From JAMXLO01 sp037201625 (GTDB taxonomy: Bacteria; Pseudomonadota; Alphaproteobacteria; Acetobacterales; Acetobacteraceae), in the NCBI GenBank assembly GCA_037201625.1, contig JBBCGR010000003.1, positions 124,001 through 188,000 of the forward strand: a DNA stretch of 64,000 nt, in the 5' to 3' direction. Both the position numbers and the translations under genes were made by a program. The notes beneath the pieces were generated by a model. It searched no databases. It saw only the letters and a list, made by a program, of their open reading frames with translations, and had not been told where the DNA came from. Of the stretch, positions 18,012 to 26,976 are shown piece by piece; position 1 is the stretch's first letter, and the number at the start of each line of letters is the position of its first letter.

Positions 18012-19301
18012 ATGGACCCTGCGAGCATCGTCACCGCGGTTTCCCGGCAGCGTGAACTGGCGACGGCGTTGTTCGATCAGCTTCGCCGCGACGGGCTGGA
18101 TGAGCCCGGCGTCTCCCGCGATCCGTATGGCGCGGGCGAGCAACGCGCTCACGCAACCGTGACAGAAGTGGCGAAGCGCCTGGGCCTCCTGCTCGAGCAC
18201 GACGCGGCGGCGAACCTCTACATGACGCTGCCCGGCGGCGATCCGGCGGCAAAGCGTGTGATCGTCGGTTCACACCTCGATTCGGTGCCGCATGGCGGCA
18301 ATTTCGACGGCGCGGCCGGGGTCGTCGCCGGGCTGGTTGCCGCTGCGGCGTTGCAGCAGGCGGGCATCATGCTGGACCGCGACCTGACGGTGATGGGCAT
18401 CCGCGCCGAAGAGAGCATCTGGTTCCAGGTGTCCTATATCGGCAGTCGCGGCGCACTGGGCACGCTGCCGGACGGCGCCCTGGCGGTGCGCCGGATCGAC
18501 ACCGGCCGGACCCTCGCCGAACACATCGCGGAGTGCGGCGGCGATTCGGATGCGCTGGCGGCAGGACGCCGCCATCTCGACCCGGAGCGGATCGCGGCCT
18601 ACCTCGAACTGCACATCGAGCAGGCGCCGAGCCTCGTGGAGGCCGGATATCCCGTGGCGATCTGCACCGGCATTCCCGGCAATTTCCGCTATCCCGACGC
18701 CCGCATCGAGGGCAGTCACGACCATGTCGGCCTGCCTCGGCGGTTCCGTCGCGATGCCGCGCTGGCGGGTGCGGAGTTCGCCATGGCGATGGATCAGTTG
18801 TGGGAGGAATACGACGCGAAAGGTGTGCCGATGGCCTGCACGATCGGTCGTTTTTACACCGATCCGGCAACCCATGGGCTTACCATCGTGCCCGGCGCCT
18901 TCCATTTCAGCATTGATGTGCGGGCGTACGATGAAAAGGTGCTCGCGGAACTCGACCTGCGGGTCGACGCGATCATTGCCGCGATCGAACAGCGGCGCGG
19001 CGTGCAGTTCCATCGCGGCCCGAAAGCCCGCGCGGCCGTAGGGTCGGTAGATGTCGACCTCAAGTTCATGTTAGAGAACTGCGCGACTGAGCTTGGCATG
19101 CCGTTCCTCCAGCTCGGCAGTCCCGCCTCGCACGACGGGGCTGCGTTCGCCGCTGTCGGGGTGCCGATGGAGATGATCTTTGTGCGAAACGAGAACGGCA
19201 GCCACAATCCGCGCGAGGCGATGACAATCGACGATTTCATGGCCGGAGCAACACTGCTGACACGGTTTCTTGTGCAACGATATGGCATGGAACAGGGATA
19301 G
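18012..19301 (+). CDS. M20-family Zn amidohydrolase (N-carbamoyl-amino acid / allantoate type)
   Basis: A 429-residue di-zinc hydrolase of the AmaB/HyuC/AllC group, which split N-carbamoyl amino acids or ureido acids. Metal-binding motifs: GSHLDSVPHGGNFDGAAGV (His, then the bridging Asp), EESIWF (family: EE), ELHIEQAP (His) and a late SPASHDGAAFA (His). The dimerisation segment reads GSHDHVGLPRRFRRDAAL, where most relatives have an ANHAGT-type motif. ATG 18012 is chosen over a TTG six codons earlier. The upstream binding protein could import its substrate; that is inference from adjacency. Confidence 0.84.
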   Translation: MDPASIVTAVSRQRELATALFDQLRRDGLDEPGVSRDPYGAGEQRAHATVTEVAKRLGLLLEHDAAANLYMTLPGGDPAAKRVIVGSHLDSVPHGGNFDGAAGVVAGLVAAAALQQAGIMLDRDLTVMGIRAEESIWFQVSYIGSRGALGTLPDGALAVRRIDTGRTLAEHIAECGGDSDALAAGRRHLDPERIAAYLELHIEQAPSLVEAGYPVAICTGIPGNFRYPDARIEGSHDHVGLPRRFRRDAALAGAEFAMAMDQLWEEYDAKGVPMACTIGRFYTDPATHGLTIVPGAFHFSIDVRAYDEKVLAELDLRVDAIIAAIEQRRGVQFHRGPKARAAVGSVDVDLKFMLENCATELGMPFLQLGSPASHDGAAFAAVGVPMEMIFVRNENGSHNPREAMTIDDFMAGATLLTRFLVQRYGMEQG

Positions 19302-19397
19302 CTTCGGCGACAGCCACTTCGTCAGGATTCGTCCTTGCAACGGCGCGGTCTGCTTGGTTGTATAACCCGTTACCGCCGTCAGCCAGGACGGCCAAGA

Positions 19398-20477
19398 ATG
19401 GGCGAGGAGACCCTGGAGCAGTCGAGCCAGCCGCAGGCGATCCGATGGAGCCTCTGGCTTCAGATCGCGATCTATCTTCTCTGCGCCGGCGCGTTCACCG
19501 CCGACCTGCTCGAGGATGTGTCGATCGCGTTCGGCGTGTTCTACATCCCGCTGGTCGCCACCGCCGTCGGGCACAAGGACCGGCGCGCGCCGTGGATCCT
19601 GGCCTGCATCGCGACGGCGCTGGTCAGCGTCGGATTCTTCACGCCCAGGATCACCAGCGATATCGCCCCCGCGCTGCTGAACCGTCTGCTGTCCATCGCG
19701 GCGATTTTCACCACAGCATATCTTATTCACCACGAGCGACATGTCCGCGAGCAACTCGATTTGCAGGTCTCACGTGCCGAGGCAGCCGATCAGGTGCGGG
19801 TGCGGCTGTTCAACAATTTGAGCCATGAACTGCGCACACCGCTCGCGGCCATCCTGGGGTTCGCCGACCTGCTGCTGGCGGGTGCGCGCCCCGACCAGCA
19901 GAGTGCTCTCGGCCACATCCAGGCCGGCGGCCGGCGGCTGCTGGCAACGGTGGACAACCTCATCGATCTCACCCAGATCGAACAGCGCCGGATGCGCTCG
20001 CGGCCGCTCGACCTTGCGGCGGTACTGGCGCACGCGGTCGAAGTGAACCGCCCGCTCGCCTCCGAGCGGCATATCACCGTCTCGCTGGGCGTCATGGGCG
20101 CGGATACGCGTGTGCTCGCGGATGGCTGGGCGCTGCGCCGGATCATCGACAACCTGATCGCCAACGGGATCAAGTTCAGTGAACCCGGCGGCATCGTGGA
20201 GGTCTCCGCCAGGCTCACCACCGGCGGCATCGCCGCGATCGTGCGCGACACCGGGCCGGGGATGCCCGCGCGCGTCCTGGAACAGCTTGGCGAGCCGTTC
20301 TTCCAGGCGGATTCAGGCATCGCGCGGCGCTTCGAGGGCATGGGCACCGGCCTCGCCCTGAGCCTTCGCCTCGCCGATGCGATGGGGGCCGCGCTGTTGT
20401 TCGACAGCGTGCCGGGGAAGGGGACGATCGCCTCGCTCGTCCTGCCGGCCGACCAGAGGCGTCAGGCTTCGCGGTAG
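19398..20477 (+). CDS. Membrane sensor histidine kinase, orphan
   Basis: A 359-residue HisKA/HATPase kinase. Four hydrophobic stretches fill about residues 18-112, with almost no periplasmic loop. Phospho-acceptor His143 lies in NNLSHELRTPLAAILGF. The ATP site has N-box NLIANGIKFSE, G1 DTGPGMP and G2 GTGLALS. A membrane-embedded or redox/lipid cue is likely, since there is no extracytoplasmic domain. No response regulator is adjacent. The ATG at 19398 is the first good start; the open frame extends to a TTG at 19335. The last 16 bases overlap the end of copD on the other strand. Confidence 0.82.
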   Translation: MGEETLEQSSQPQAIRWSLWLQIAIYLLCAGAFTADLLEDVSIAFGVFYIPLVATAVGHKDRRAPWILACIATALVSVGFFTPRITSDIAPALLNRLLSIAAIFTTAYLIHHERHVREQLDLQVSRAEAADQVRVRLFNNLSHELRTPLAAILGFADLLLAGARPDQQSALGHIQAGGRRLLATVDNLIDLTQIEQRRMRSRPLDLAAVLAHAVEVNRPLASERHITVSLGVMGADTRVLADGWALRRIIDNLIANGIKFSEPGGIVEVSARLTTGGIAAIVRDTGPGMPARVLEQLGEPFFQADSGIARRFEGMGTGLALSLRLADAMGAALLFDSVPGKGTIASLVLPADQRRQASR

Positions 20478-22126
20478 TTCAGCAGCATCAGCCCGACCAG
20501 GATGAAGCAGATTGGCCAGATCCAGCGCGCGAGCCCGGCCACCACCGGGTTGACGGCGGGATCGAGCCGCAGTTCCAGCCAGCGGGCCCAGCCGGCAACG
20601 ATGCCGGCGATCGCCAGCGGCGTATGCGTCAGTTCGATCAGCAACTGTTCCTTCACGTTGGCGATCGCGTGGCTGTGCGTCAGCAGCAGGATGCCGCCCG
20701 TGGCGCAGAGCAGCGGGAACACCAGCCTGGCCCACGGCTTCACCGAGCGGCCGGTCCGCACCCGCCACTCGAAGATGGCGAAGGCGGCGATGAGCACGAC
20801 GAAGACCCGGTGCTGCAGCACCTCCACGTCGCGGAAGCTGGCGAAGAAGCCGACCTCGCCCAGCGGCCAGACCTCGGGATCCGAGCGAAGGAACAGGAAC
20901 GCGGCGAGCCCCAGGAACACCAGAGGCCAATGCCGCGCCCAGCGCAGCCCGGCGGCGTTCAGCAGCGACAGCACGCCGATCGCCAGCACGAACAGTCCGG
21001 ACCAGTGGTGGTTGTACTCCGACCAGGCGATATCGGCGGCATTGCGCGGCGGCAGGTCGCCCGAGCCGGGAACGAAGGCGGCCTGCGGCGTCGCCTTCGC
21101 ACGTGCGGCATCGGCGTCCAGCTTCGCCTGCAGGGCCGGCAGGGCGAGCGTGTCGTGGCCGGGGGACGCGAAACTCGGCCAGTGCGGCGTGTTGCGCTCG
21201 ACGATCTCGTGCCAGGTGACGCGGTCCTGCGTCAGGTCGATGCCCGGCGGCACGGAGGTCAGTGATGCGGCCGCGAAGAAGATCGCGACCCCGATGCCGA
21301 TCTCAACCTCCGCGAAGCGCTTCAGCCGGAGCACCGGCGTGGTCGGCCTGGTGCGCAGCCGCTCCACCAGCAGATAGTTGCCGCCGCCCAGGGCGAGCAG
21401 CAGCAGGAACATGGCGATCTTGGCACCCACCATCACGCCGAAGGCGGTGCCGTACATCGCTGCCCAGTCGCCGATATAGCCCAGGCTCATGGTGATGCCG
21501 CTCACCACGATGCAGGCGACGCCGGCCATCGACATGCGCGAGAACCGCGCGCCGATCAGCCGCCAGGACTGTGCGGTCTGGACGCGGCCCAGAGCGACCA
21601 GGAAGCTCGGGATGCCGCCGATCCAGATCGCCGCGCCGAACTGGTGGAGGAACTCCACCACCAGCAGCGGTGTGCGATGGTCGAGCCGCGCCGCGGCGTG
21701 CGTCGTGAGCGTGGCGGCCGCCAATTCGATGACGGCGAGCATCACCAGGGGGGCGATCGGCGCCCGCTGCCCGAGCGCGAACAATGTCAGCGCGATCAGC
21801 GCCGCGGCGGTGGCCTTCACCAGGCCGGCGACCGCGAAGCTGGCGCGCAGCGTGTCGGCGATCGACAGGTCGACGGTCCCCACCAGGACGGCCGATTGCA
21901 GCGCGACGGTGACGGTCTCGCACAGCACCAGCGCCAGCGCGGCCCAGGCGGTGACCGTGATGCAGGAGCGCTCGATGCTCTGGCCGGCCGAGCCGAGTTG
22001 CGCGACCACCGGCCGCAGCCCGAGCGCCAGGAACAGGACGCCGCCCAGCGCCATCGACTGGGCGACGATGGTCACACCGTGGATGACGATCGACAGGTAG
22101 CCGAACAGGTCGATCAGCAGCGCCAC
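20462..22126 (-). CDS. copD: CopD-family copper-related membrane protein, long form
   Basis: An inner-membrane protein of 554 residues with around a dozen hydrophobic segments. The N-terminal 290 residues look like CopD (HQFGAAIWIGGIPSFLVAL is the recognisable CopD-domain histidine motif). An extra region follows with a soluble loop (about residues 305-375, rich in H and W) and further helices. Classic CopD proteins are about 300 residues, so this is a long form. It starts with GTG 3 bp after the copC stop, so copC-copD form an operon. Predicted role: copper uptake or delivery across the inner membrane together with CopC. Confidence 0.82.
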   Translation of the reverse strand: MALLIDLFGYLSIVIHGVTIVAQSMALGGVLFLALGLRPVVAQLGSAGQSIERSCITVTAWAALALVLCETVTVALQSAVLVGTVDLSIADTLRASFAVAGLVKATAAALIALTLFALGQRAPIAPLVMLAVIELAAATLTTHAAARLDHRTPLLVVEFLHQFGAAIWIGGIPSFLVALGRVQTAQSWRLIGARFSRMSMAGVACIVVSGITMSLGYIGDWAAMYGTAFGVMVGAKIAMFLLLLALGGGNYLLVERLRTRPTTPVLRLKRFAEVEIGIGVAIFFAAASLTSVPPGIDLTQDRVTWHEIVERNTPHWPSFASPGHDTLALPALQAKLDADAARAKATPQAAFVPGSGDLPPRNAADIAWSEYNHHWSGLFVLAIGVLSLLNAAGLRWARHWPLVFLGLAAFLFLRSDPEVWPLGEVGFFASFRDVEVLQHRVFVVLIAAFAIFEWRVRTGRSVKPWARLVFPLLCATGGILLLTHSHAIANVKEQLLIELTHTPLAIAGIVAGWARWLELRLDPAVNPVVAGLARWIWPICFILVGLMLLNYREA

Positions 22127-22129
22127 GCG

Positions 22130-22483
22130 TCAGGGACCCGTGACGGTGAAGGGGACGTCGCCGCGGGTGATGTGGCCGTCGACCGCCAGTACCTGCCAGC
22201 GCACGACATAGGCGCCGGCGGTCAGCTTCGCGGTGGTCTGGATCGTGTCGGGCGAGCCGGCGGGCGTGATCTTCAGGATCGACGGGCTGTGATCGGGGCC
22301 GGTGAGCGTGAGGCGCGAGCGGGCGCGGTCGATCCGGCTGTTGTAGCGGAAGGACATGTCCACCTGTCCGGCCGCGACGCTGGCGCCGGTGGCGGGTTGG
22401 CTCTGCACCAGGATCGCATGGGCGCTGGCGTGGCCGGGGGCGAGTGCCAGCGCGAACAATGCGCCGGCGGCGATGCGACGCAT
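22130..22483 (-). CDS. copC: Periplasmic copper-binding protein CopC
   Basis: A 117-residue exported protein. After a signal peptide (MRRIAAGALFALALAPGHASA) the mature chain starts HAILVQSQP, so the N-terminal His can bind Cu(II), as in CopC proteins. The second conserved site is VDGHITRGDVPFTV. ATG 22483 is preferred to a TTG two codons upstream. It is immediately followed by copD and divergent from the thioesterase gene (80 bp apart), where its promoter should lie. Confidence 0.88.
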   Translation of the reverse strand: MRRIAAGALFALALAPGHASAHAILVQSQPATGASVAAGQVDMSFRYNSRIDRARSRLTLTGPDHSPSILKITPAGSPDTIQTTAKLTAGAYVVRWQVLAVDGHITRGDVPFTVTGP

Positions 22484-22563
22484 GAGCAAGACGGCGCCTC
22501 CTGTTCCGGGGCGCCTCTATCGGCTATCAGTCCGCCGAACGCAATTGCCGCCGGACCCCGTCC

Positions 22564-23004
22564 ATGAGCCGCCAACCGCCCGGCCGCCGCGCCGATTATC
22601 GCTGGTTCCACGCCATCACGACCCGCTGGATGGACAATGACGTTTTCCAGCATGTGAACAACGTGAACTACTTCTCATTCATCGACACCGCGGTGACCTA
22701 TTTCGAGATGTCCGAAGGGGTGGTGAACCTGCTGAAGGACCCGGTGCACTGCGTGGTGGCGGAGGTGATGTGCCGCTACCACAGTTCGGTGGCCTTCCCC
22801 GACCGGATCGCGGTCGGCATCCGCGTCTCGCGGATCGGCGGCAGTTCGGTGCGCTACGAGGTCGGCGTGTTCCGCAACGACGAGGACGTGGCGGCGGCCG
22901 AAGGGTATTTCGTGCACGTGTTCGTGGAGCGTGAGACGCAGCGGCCGGCGCCGGTGCCTGCGGCGGCGCGTACGGTGCTGGAGACGATTGCGGTGGCTGG
23001 CTGA
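22564..23004 (+). CDS. 4HBT hotdog-fold acyl-CoA thioesterase
   Basis: A 146-residue hotdog protein of the YbgC/4-hydroxybenzoyl-CoA thioesterase type. The catalytic region TTRWMDNDVFQHVNNVNYF has the conserved D and HVNN. Such enzymes hydrolyse acyl-CoA or acyl-ACP thioesters in the cytoplasm. It is 84 bp upstream of an SDR gene on the same strand and divergent from copC. Substrate is unknown. Confidence 0.85.
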   Translation: MSRQPPGRRADYRWFHAITTRWMDNDVFQHVNNVNYFSFIDTAVTYFEMSEGVVNLLKDPVHCVVAEVMCRYHSSVAFPDRIAVGIRVSRIGGSSVRYEVGVFRNDEDVAAAEGYFVHVFVERETQRPAPVPAAARTVLETIAVAG

Positions 23005-23088
23005 CCGGCGCGCGGGACGGTAACAATACGGCCGAACCGTCGGCCGGCCCGCGGCGAAACACGACGAATCAGCAGGAGGAACCAACCA

Positions 23089-23871
23089 ATGGATCTGGGA
23101 CTCAAGGGCAAGACAGCCATCGTCTGCGCCGCCAGCAAGGGGCTCGGCCGCGCCTGCGCCATCTCGCTGGCGCGTGAGGGCGTCGATCTCGTGATCACCG
23201 CACGCACCGCGGCCGACCTGGAAAAGACCGCCGAGGAGATCCGTCAGGAGACGGGGGTGAAGGTCACGGCGGTGCCGGGGGACATCACGACCGACGCCGG
23301 CCGCGCCGCCGCCCTCGCGGCCTGCCCCGCGCCCGATATCCTGGTGAACAATGCCGGCGGACCGCCGCGCGGGAATTTCCGCGACTGGGGCCGCGATGAC
23401 TGGATCAAGGCGGTCGACGCCAACATGCTGACGCCGATCTTCCTGATCAAGGCGGTGGTCGACGGCATGATCGAGCGCAAGTTCGGCCGCATCGTCAACA
23501 TCACCTCCGCCTCGGTGAAGTCGCCGATCCCTGAACTGGGCATGAGCAACGGCGCGCGCGCCGGCCTCACCGGCTTCGTCGCCGGCCTGGCGCGGCAGAT
23601 CGCCAAGCACAACGTCATCATCAACAACATCCTGCCCGGCCCGTTCCTGACCGACCGGCTGCGCAGCGGCTTCCAGGAGGCGGCGCGCAGCAGCAACCGC
23701 CCGGTCGACGAACTGGTGCAGGAGCGCGCCAAGGGCACCCCCACCGGCCGCGTCGGCGATCCGGCGGAGTTCGGCGATGCCTGCGCCTTCCTGTGCTCGG
23801 CGAACATCAGCTTTATCGTCGGCCAGAACCTGCTGCTCGACGGCGGCGCGTTCAACTCGTCCAGCACCTGA
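23089..23871 (+). CDS. SDR-family protein with altered active site
   Basis: A 260-residue SDR with FabG-like layout: ASKGLGRACA cofactor loop (residues 15-24), NNAGG at 87-91 and the C-terminal GQNLLLDGGAF. At the catalytic positions Ser140 is kept, but the place of Tyr in YxxxK is Ser153 and the place of Lys is Arg157 (MSNGARAGL). Standard tyrosine-lysine chemistry is therefore absent, although the same change recurs in a subgroup of SDRs annotated as 3-oxoacyl reductases. A good ribosome site aggagga precedes the ATG. The stop overlaps the amidase start (TGATG), so they are coupled. Confidence 0.82.
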   Translation: MDLGLKGKTAIVCAASKGLGRACAISLAREGVDLVITARTAADLEKTAEEIRQETGVKVTAVPGDITTDAGRAAALAACPAPDILVNNAGGPPRGNFRDWGRDDWIKAVDANMLTPIFLIKAVVDGMIERKFGRIVNITSASVKSPIPELGMSNGARAGLTGFVAGLARQIAKHNVIINNILPGPFLTDRLRSGFQEAARSSNRPVDELVQERAKGTPTGRVGDPAEFGDACAFLCSANISFIVGQNLLLDGGAFNSSST

Positions 23872-25316
23872 TGGAGCCTGCCTTCCTGCCGGCGTGGCGC
23901 CTCGCGGAACTGATCCGCGGCGGCGCCATGTCGTGCCTGGAACTGCTGGACCACTTCATCGCCCGCATCGAGCGTCTGGACGGGCACACCAACGCGGTCG
24001 TGGTGCGCGACTTCGACCGGGCGCGCGAGCGGGCTCGCCTGCTGGACAGTCAGCGCAGGGACGGCCGCGCGCTCCCGCTGTTCGGCGTGCCGATGACGGT
24101 GAAGGAGAGCTTCAACCTCACCGGCCTGCCCACCACGTGGGGCAACGAGGCGCAGCGCGCCAGCGCCGCACACGACGACGCCCTGGCGGTGCAGCGCCTC
24201 ACGGCGGCGGGCGCGGTGGTGTTCGGCAAGACCAACGTGCCGGTGGGCCTCGCCGACTGGCAGAGCTACAACCCGATCTACGGCGCCACGTCCAATCCGT
24301 GGAACCTCGCGCATACGCCGGGCGGCTCGTCCGGCGGCAGTGCGGCGGCGATCGCAGCCGGGTTCTCCGCGCTGGAACTGGGCAGCGACATCGGCGGCTC
24401 GATCCGCGTGCCGGCGCATTATTGCGGCGTGTTCGGCCACAAGCCGAGTTGGGGCCTGTGTTCCGGGCGTGGCCAGTCGCTGGTGCCGGTCGCCGGCACG
24501 ACCGACATCGCGGTGATCGGCCCGCTGGCGCGGTCGGCGCGGGACCTGTCGCTGGCGCTCGACGCGATCGCCGGTCCCGATCCGGTGCAGGATGTCGGCC
24601 GCGTCGTGCTGCCGCCACCGCGCGCCATGCGCCTGGCGGATCTGCGCATCGCGGTCTGGTCGAGCGAGGCCGGCCGCGACACCGACACCGAGACCACCGC
24701 GCATATCGACGCGCTCGCCGATTTCCTCGAACGCGAGGGCGCCACGGTCAGCCGCACGGCGCGACCCGCGTTCGACGCGTCCGAGGCATTCCAGCTTTAT
24801 CTGACGCTGCTTGCCGCGGCGGTCAGCGCGCGCGAGAGCGAGGAGATCCTCGCCCTCATGCGGCACGCCAAGGCGAGCCAGGCGGCCGACGACATGAGCG
24901 CGAATGCGATATGGGCGCGTACCGTCGACATGACCCATCGCGACTGGCTGCGCCTGAACGAGCGGCGCTATCAGCTTCGCCGGCTATGGGGCGCGTTCTT
25001 CCAGGACTGGGACGTGCTGCTCTGCCCGGTGATCAGCACCGCCGCGCTGCCGCACATGCAGCAGGGCGAGACCTGGGAACGCAACGTCGCCATCAACGGC
25101 CGCACCGTGTCCTACAACGAGATGCTGTTCTGGCCGGGCATCACCTGCGGCTACCACCTGCCCGCCAGCACGGCGCCGATCGCGCTGACCGAAGCCGGGC
25201 TGCCGGTCGGCGTGCAGATCGTCGGTCCCATGCATGGCGACCGCATGACGCTGCAGGTGGCCGAACTGCTCGAGGGGCAATGGCGCGGCTTCGTCCCGCC
25301 GCCAGGCTGGGACTGA
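23871..25316 (+). CDS. Amidase-signature family hydrolase
   Basis: A 481-residue amidase-signature enzyme. The Ser-cisSer-Lys triad is readable as Lys78 (MTVKESFN), Ser153 (TPGGSSGGSAAA) and Ser177 (SDIGGSIRVPA), with the 24-residue spacing between the serines typical of the family. The start ATG at 23871 shares the A of the SDR stop, so translation is coupled. An oligopeptide-type binding protein follows 109 bp later, suggesting uptake and hydrolysis of an amide or short peptide; that is inference. Natural substrate unknown. Confidence 0.9.
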   Translation: MEPAFLPAWRLAELIRGGAMSCLELLDHFIARIERLDGHTNAVVVRDFDRARERARLLDSQRRDGRALPLFGVPMTVKESFNLTGLPTTWGNEAQRASAAHDDALAVQRLTAAGAVVFGKTNVPVGLADWQSYNPIYGATSNPWNLAHTPGGSSGGSAAAIAAGFSALELGSDIGGSIRVPAHYCGVFGHKPSWGLCSGRGQSLVPVAGTTDIAVIGPLARSARDLSLALDAIAGPDPVQDVGRVVLPPPRAMRLADLRIAVWSSEAGRDTDTETTAHIDALADFLEREGATVSRTARPAFDASEAFQLYLTLLAAAVSARESEEILALMRHAKASQAADDMSANAIWARTVDMTHRDWLRLNERRYQLRRLWGAFFQDWDVLLCPVISTAALPHMQQGETWERNVAINGRTVSYNEMLFWPGITCGYHLPASTAPIALTEAGLPVGVQIVGPMHGDRMTLQVAELLEGQWRGFVPPPGWD

Positions 25317-25425
25317 CGCCGGCCGCGCCGCCGCCGCCCGCCCTCGCTGCGCGTTCACTCGGCATGAGCCACTTGGCCTTGTCCGCGCCTCACCCTACGG
25401 TGCGGCGTCGGCAAGGGAGACAGAC

Positions 25426-26943
25426 ATGCGGAAGGTTCTGGGTGGCGTGGTGGTGGCGGCAGCGCTCGCTGCGGGAGCGGCGCCGGCCCTGGCGCAGAAA
25501 TCCGCCGACACGCTGCGCGTGACCTGGCGCGACGCTGTCCCCGACATCACGCCCTATTACAACCAGCTTCGCACCGGGATCGTGATCGGCCACCAGGCCT
25601 GGGATTCGCTGGTCTACCGCGATCCCGAGACGTTCCAGATCAAGCCGCTGCTGGCCGAGTCCTACAAGTGGGTGGACGAGACCACGCTGGAATTCACCCT
25701 GCGCAAGAACGTCACCTTCCACAACGGCGACAAGCTGACGGCCGATGACGTGGTGTACACGATCAACTCGATCCTGGCCGACAAGCAGGTCTCGACCCCC
25801 AGCAACTACGCGTATATTTCGCAGGCCACCAAGGTGGACGACAGCCGGGTGCGGGTGGAACTGAAGCGCGTGTTCCCGGCGGCACTCGAATACCTGGCGA
25901 TGACGCTGTACATCATGCCGAAGGCGTATCGCGAGAAGGTCGGGCCGCAGGAATACTCGCAGCATCCGGTCGCCGCCGGCCCCTACAAGATCACCCGGGT
26001 GAACGGTGTCACGCAGATCGATATGGAGCGCTACGACGGCTATTACCCGGAGAGCCCGAAGGGCAAGCCCGCGATCGGCAAGCTGATCATCCACGAAGTG
26101 CCGGACGCCGCGACCGAGATGGCGGAGTTGCTTGGGAACCGCGCCGACTGGATCTGGAAATTCAGCCCCGACCAGTTCGACAATGTGGGCCGCATGCCGA
26201 CCTTGCAGGCCACGCGTTCGGAGTCGATGCGCGTCGAATACCTGCAGATGGATGCGGCCGGGCGCACCGGCGCGGACAATCCGCTGACCAAGGAGAAGGT
26301 GCGCCAGGCGATCGCCACAGCCGTGGACCGCGTGACGATGGCGAAGCAGTTGATGCAGGGCGGCTCCCGCGCGATCGACACGCCGTGCTTCCCGACCCAG
26401 TTCGGCTGCGATGCCGCGGCGGCGGTGAAGTATCCGTACGATCCTGCCAAGGCCAAGTCGCTGCTGGCCGAGGCCGGCTATCCGAACGGATTCGATACGG
26501 AACTGGTGACCTATGACCTGCCGCAATGGGGCGGCGCGGTGCAGGGCTACCTGAAGGCGGTCGGTATCAACGCAAAGATCACCCAGTTGCAGGTCGCCGC
26601 CGTGGTGCAGCGCGACATCGCCGGCCAGAACCCCATGTCGCTTGGCTCCTGGGGCAGCTATTCGGTGAACGACGTCTCGGCGATCCTGCCGAACTACTTC
26701 AACTTCACCGGCAACGACTACACCCGCGACCCCGAGATCAAGAAGCTGGTCGAGGCCGGCAGTGCCACGGTCGATCCCGACCAGCGGCGCAAGGCGTACA
26801 GCGATGCGATCAAGCTGATCACCGAGAAGGCGTCGTGGATCCCTGTGTTCACCCACACGGTGACCTACGGCTATTCGAAGCAGCTCAACTTCAAGCCGTA
26901 TCCGGACGAGTTGCCGCGGTTCTACCTCAGCAGTTGGAAGTAG
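25426..26943 (+). CDS. Oligopeptide-type (SBP_bac_5) ABC solute-binding protein, orphan
   Basis: A 505-residue exported binding protein. A signal peptide (MRKVLGGVVVAAALAAGAAP, cut after LAQ) leads into the DppA/OppA class: family signature YRDPETFQIKPLLAESYKW, LRKNVTFHNGDKLTADDVVYT, and AAGPYKITRV. These proteins bind peptides, nickel-chelates or other large solutes. No permease or ATPase genes adjoin. A ribosome site gggaga precedes the ATG. The SMP-30 gene follows 33 bp downstream and is likely in the same transcript. Confidence 0.88.
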   Translation: MRKVLGGVVVAAALAAGAAPALAQKSADTLRVTWRDAVPDITPYYNQLRTGIVIGHQAWDSLVYRDPETFQIKPLLAESYKWVDETTLEFTLRKNVTFHNGDKLTADDVVYTINSILADKQVSTPSNYAYISQATKVDDSRVRVELKRVFPAALEYLAMTLYIMPKAYREKVGPQEYSQHPVAAGPYKITRVNGVTQIDMERYDGYYPESPKGKPAIGKLIIHEVPDAATEMAELLGNRADWIWKFSPDQFDNVGRMPTLQATRSESMRVEYLQMDAAGRTGADNPLTKEKVRQAIATAVDRVTMAKQLMQGGSRAIDTPCFPTQFGCDAAAAVKYPYDPAKAKSLLAEAGYPNGFDTELVTYDLPQWGGAVQGYLKAVGINAKITQLQVAAVVQRDIAGQNPMSLGSWGSYSVNDVSAILPNYFNFTGNDYTRDPEIKKLVEAGSATVDPDQRRKAYSDAIKLITEKASWIPVFTHTVTYGYSKQLNFKPYPDELPRFYLSSWK

Positions 26944-26976
26944 CTGAGGACGTCTGACGAACGGGAGGAAACAACA

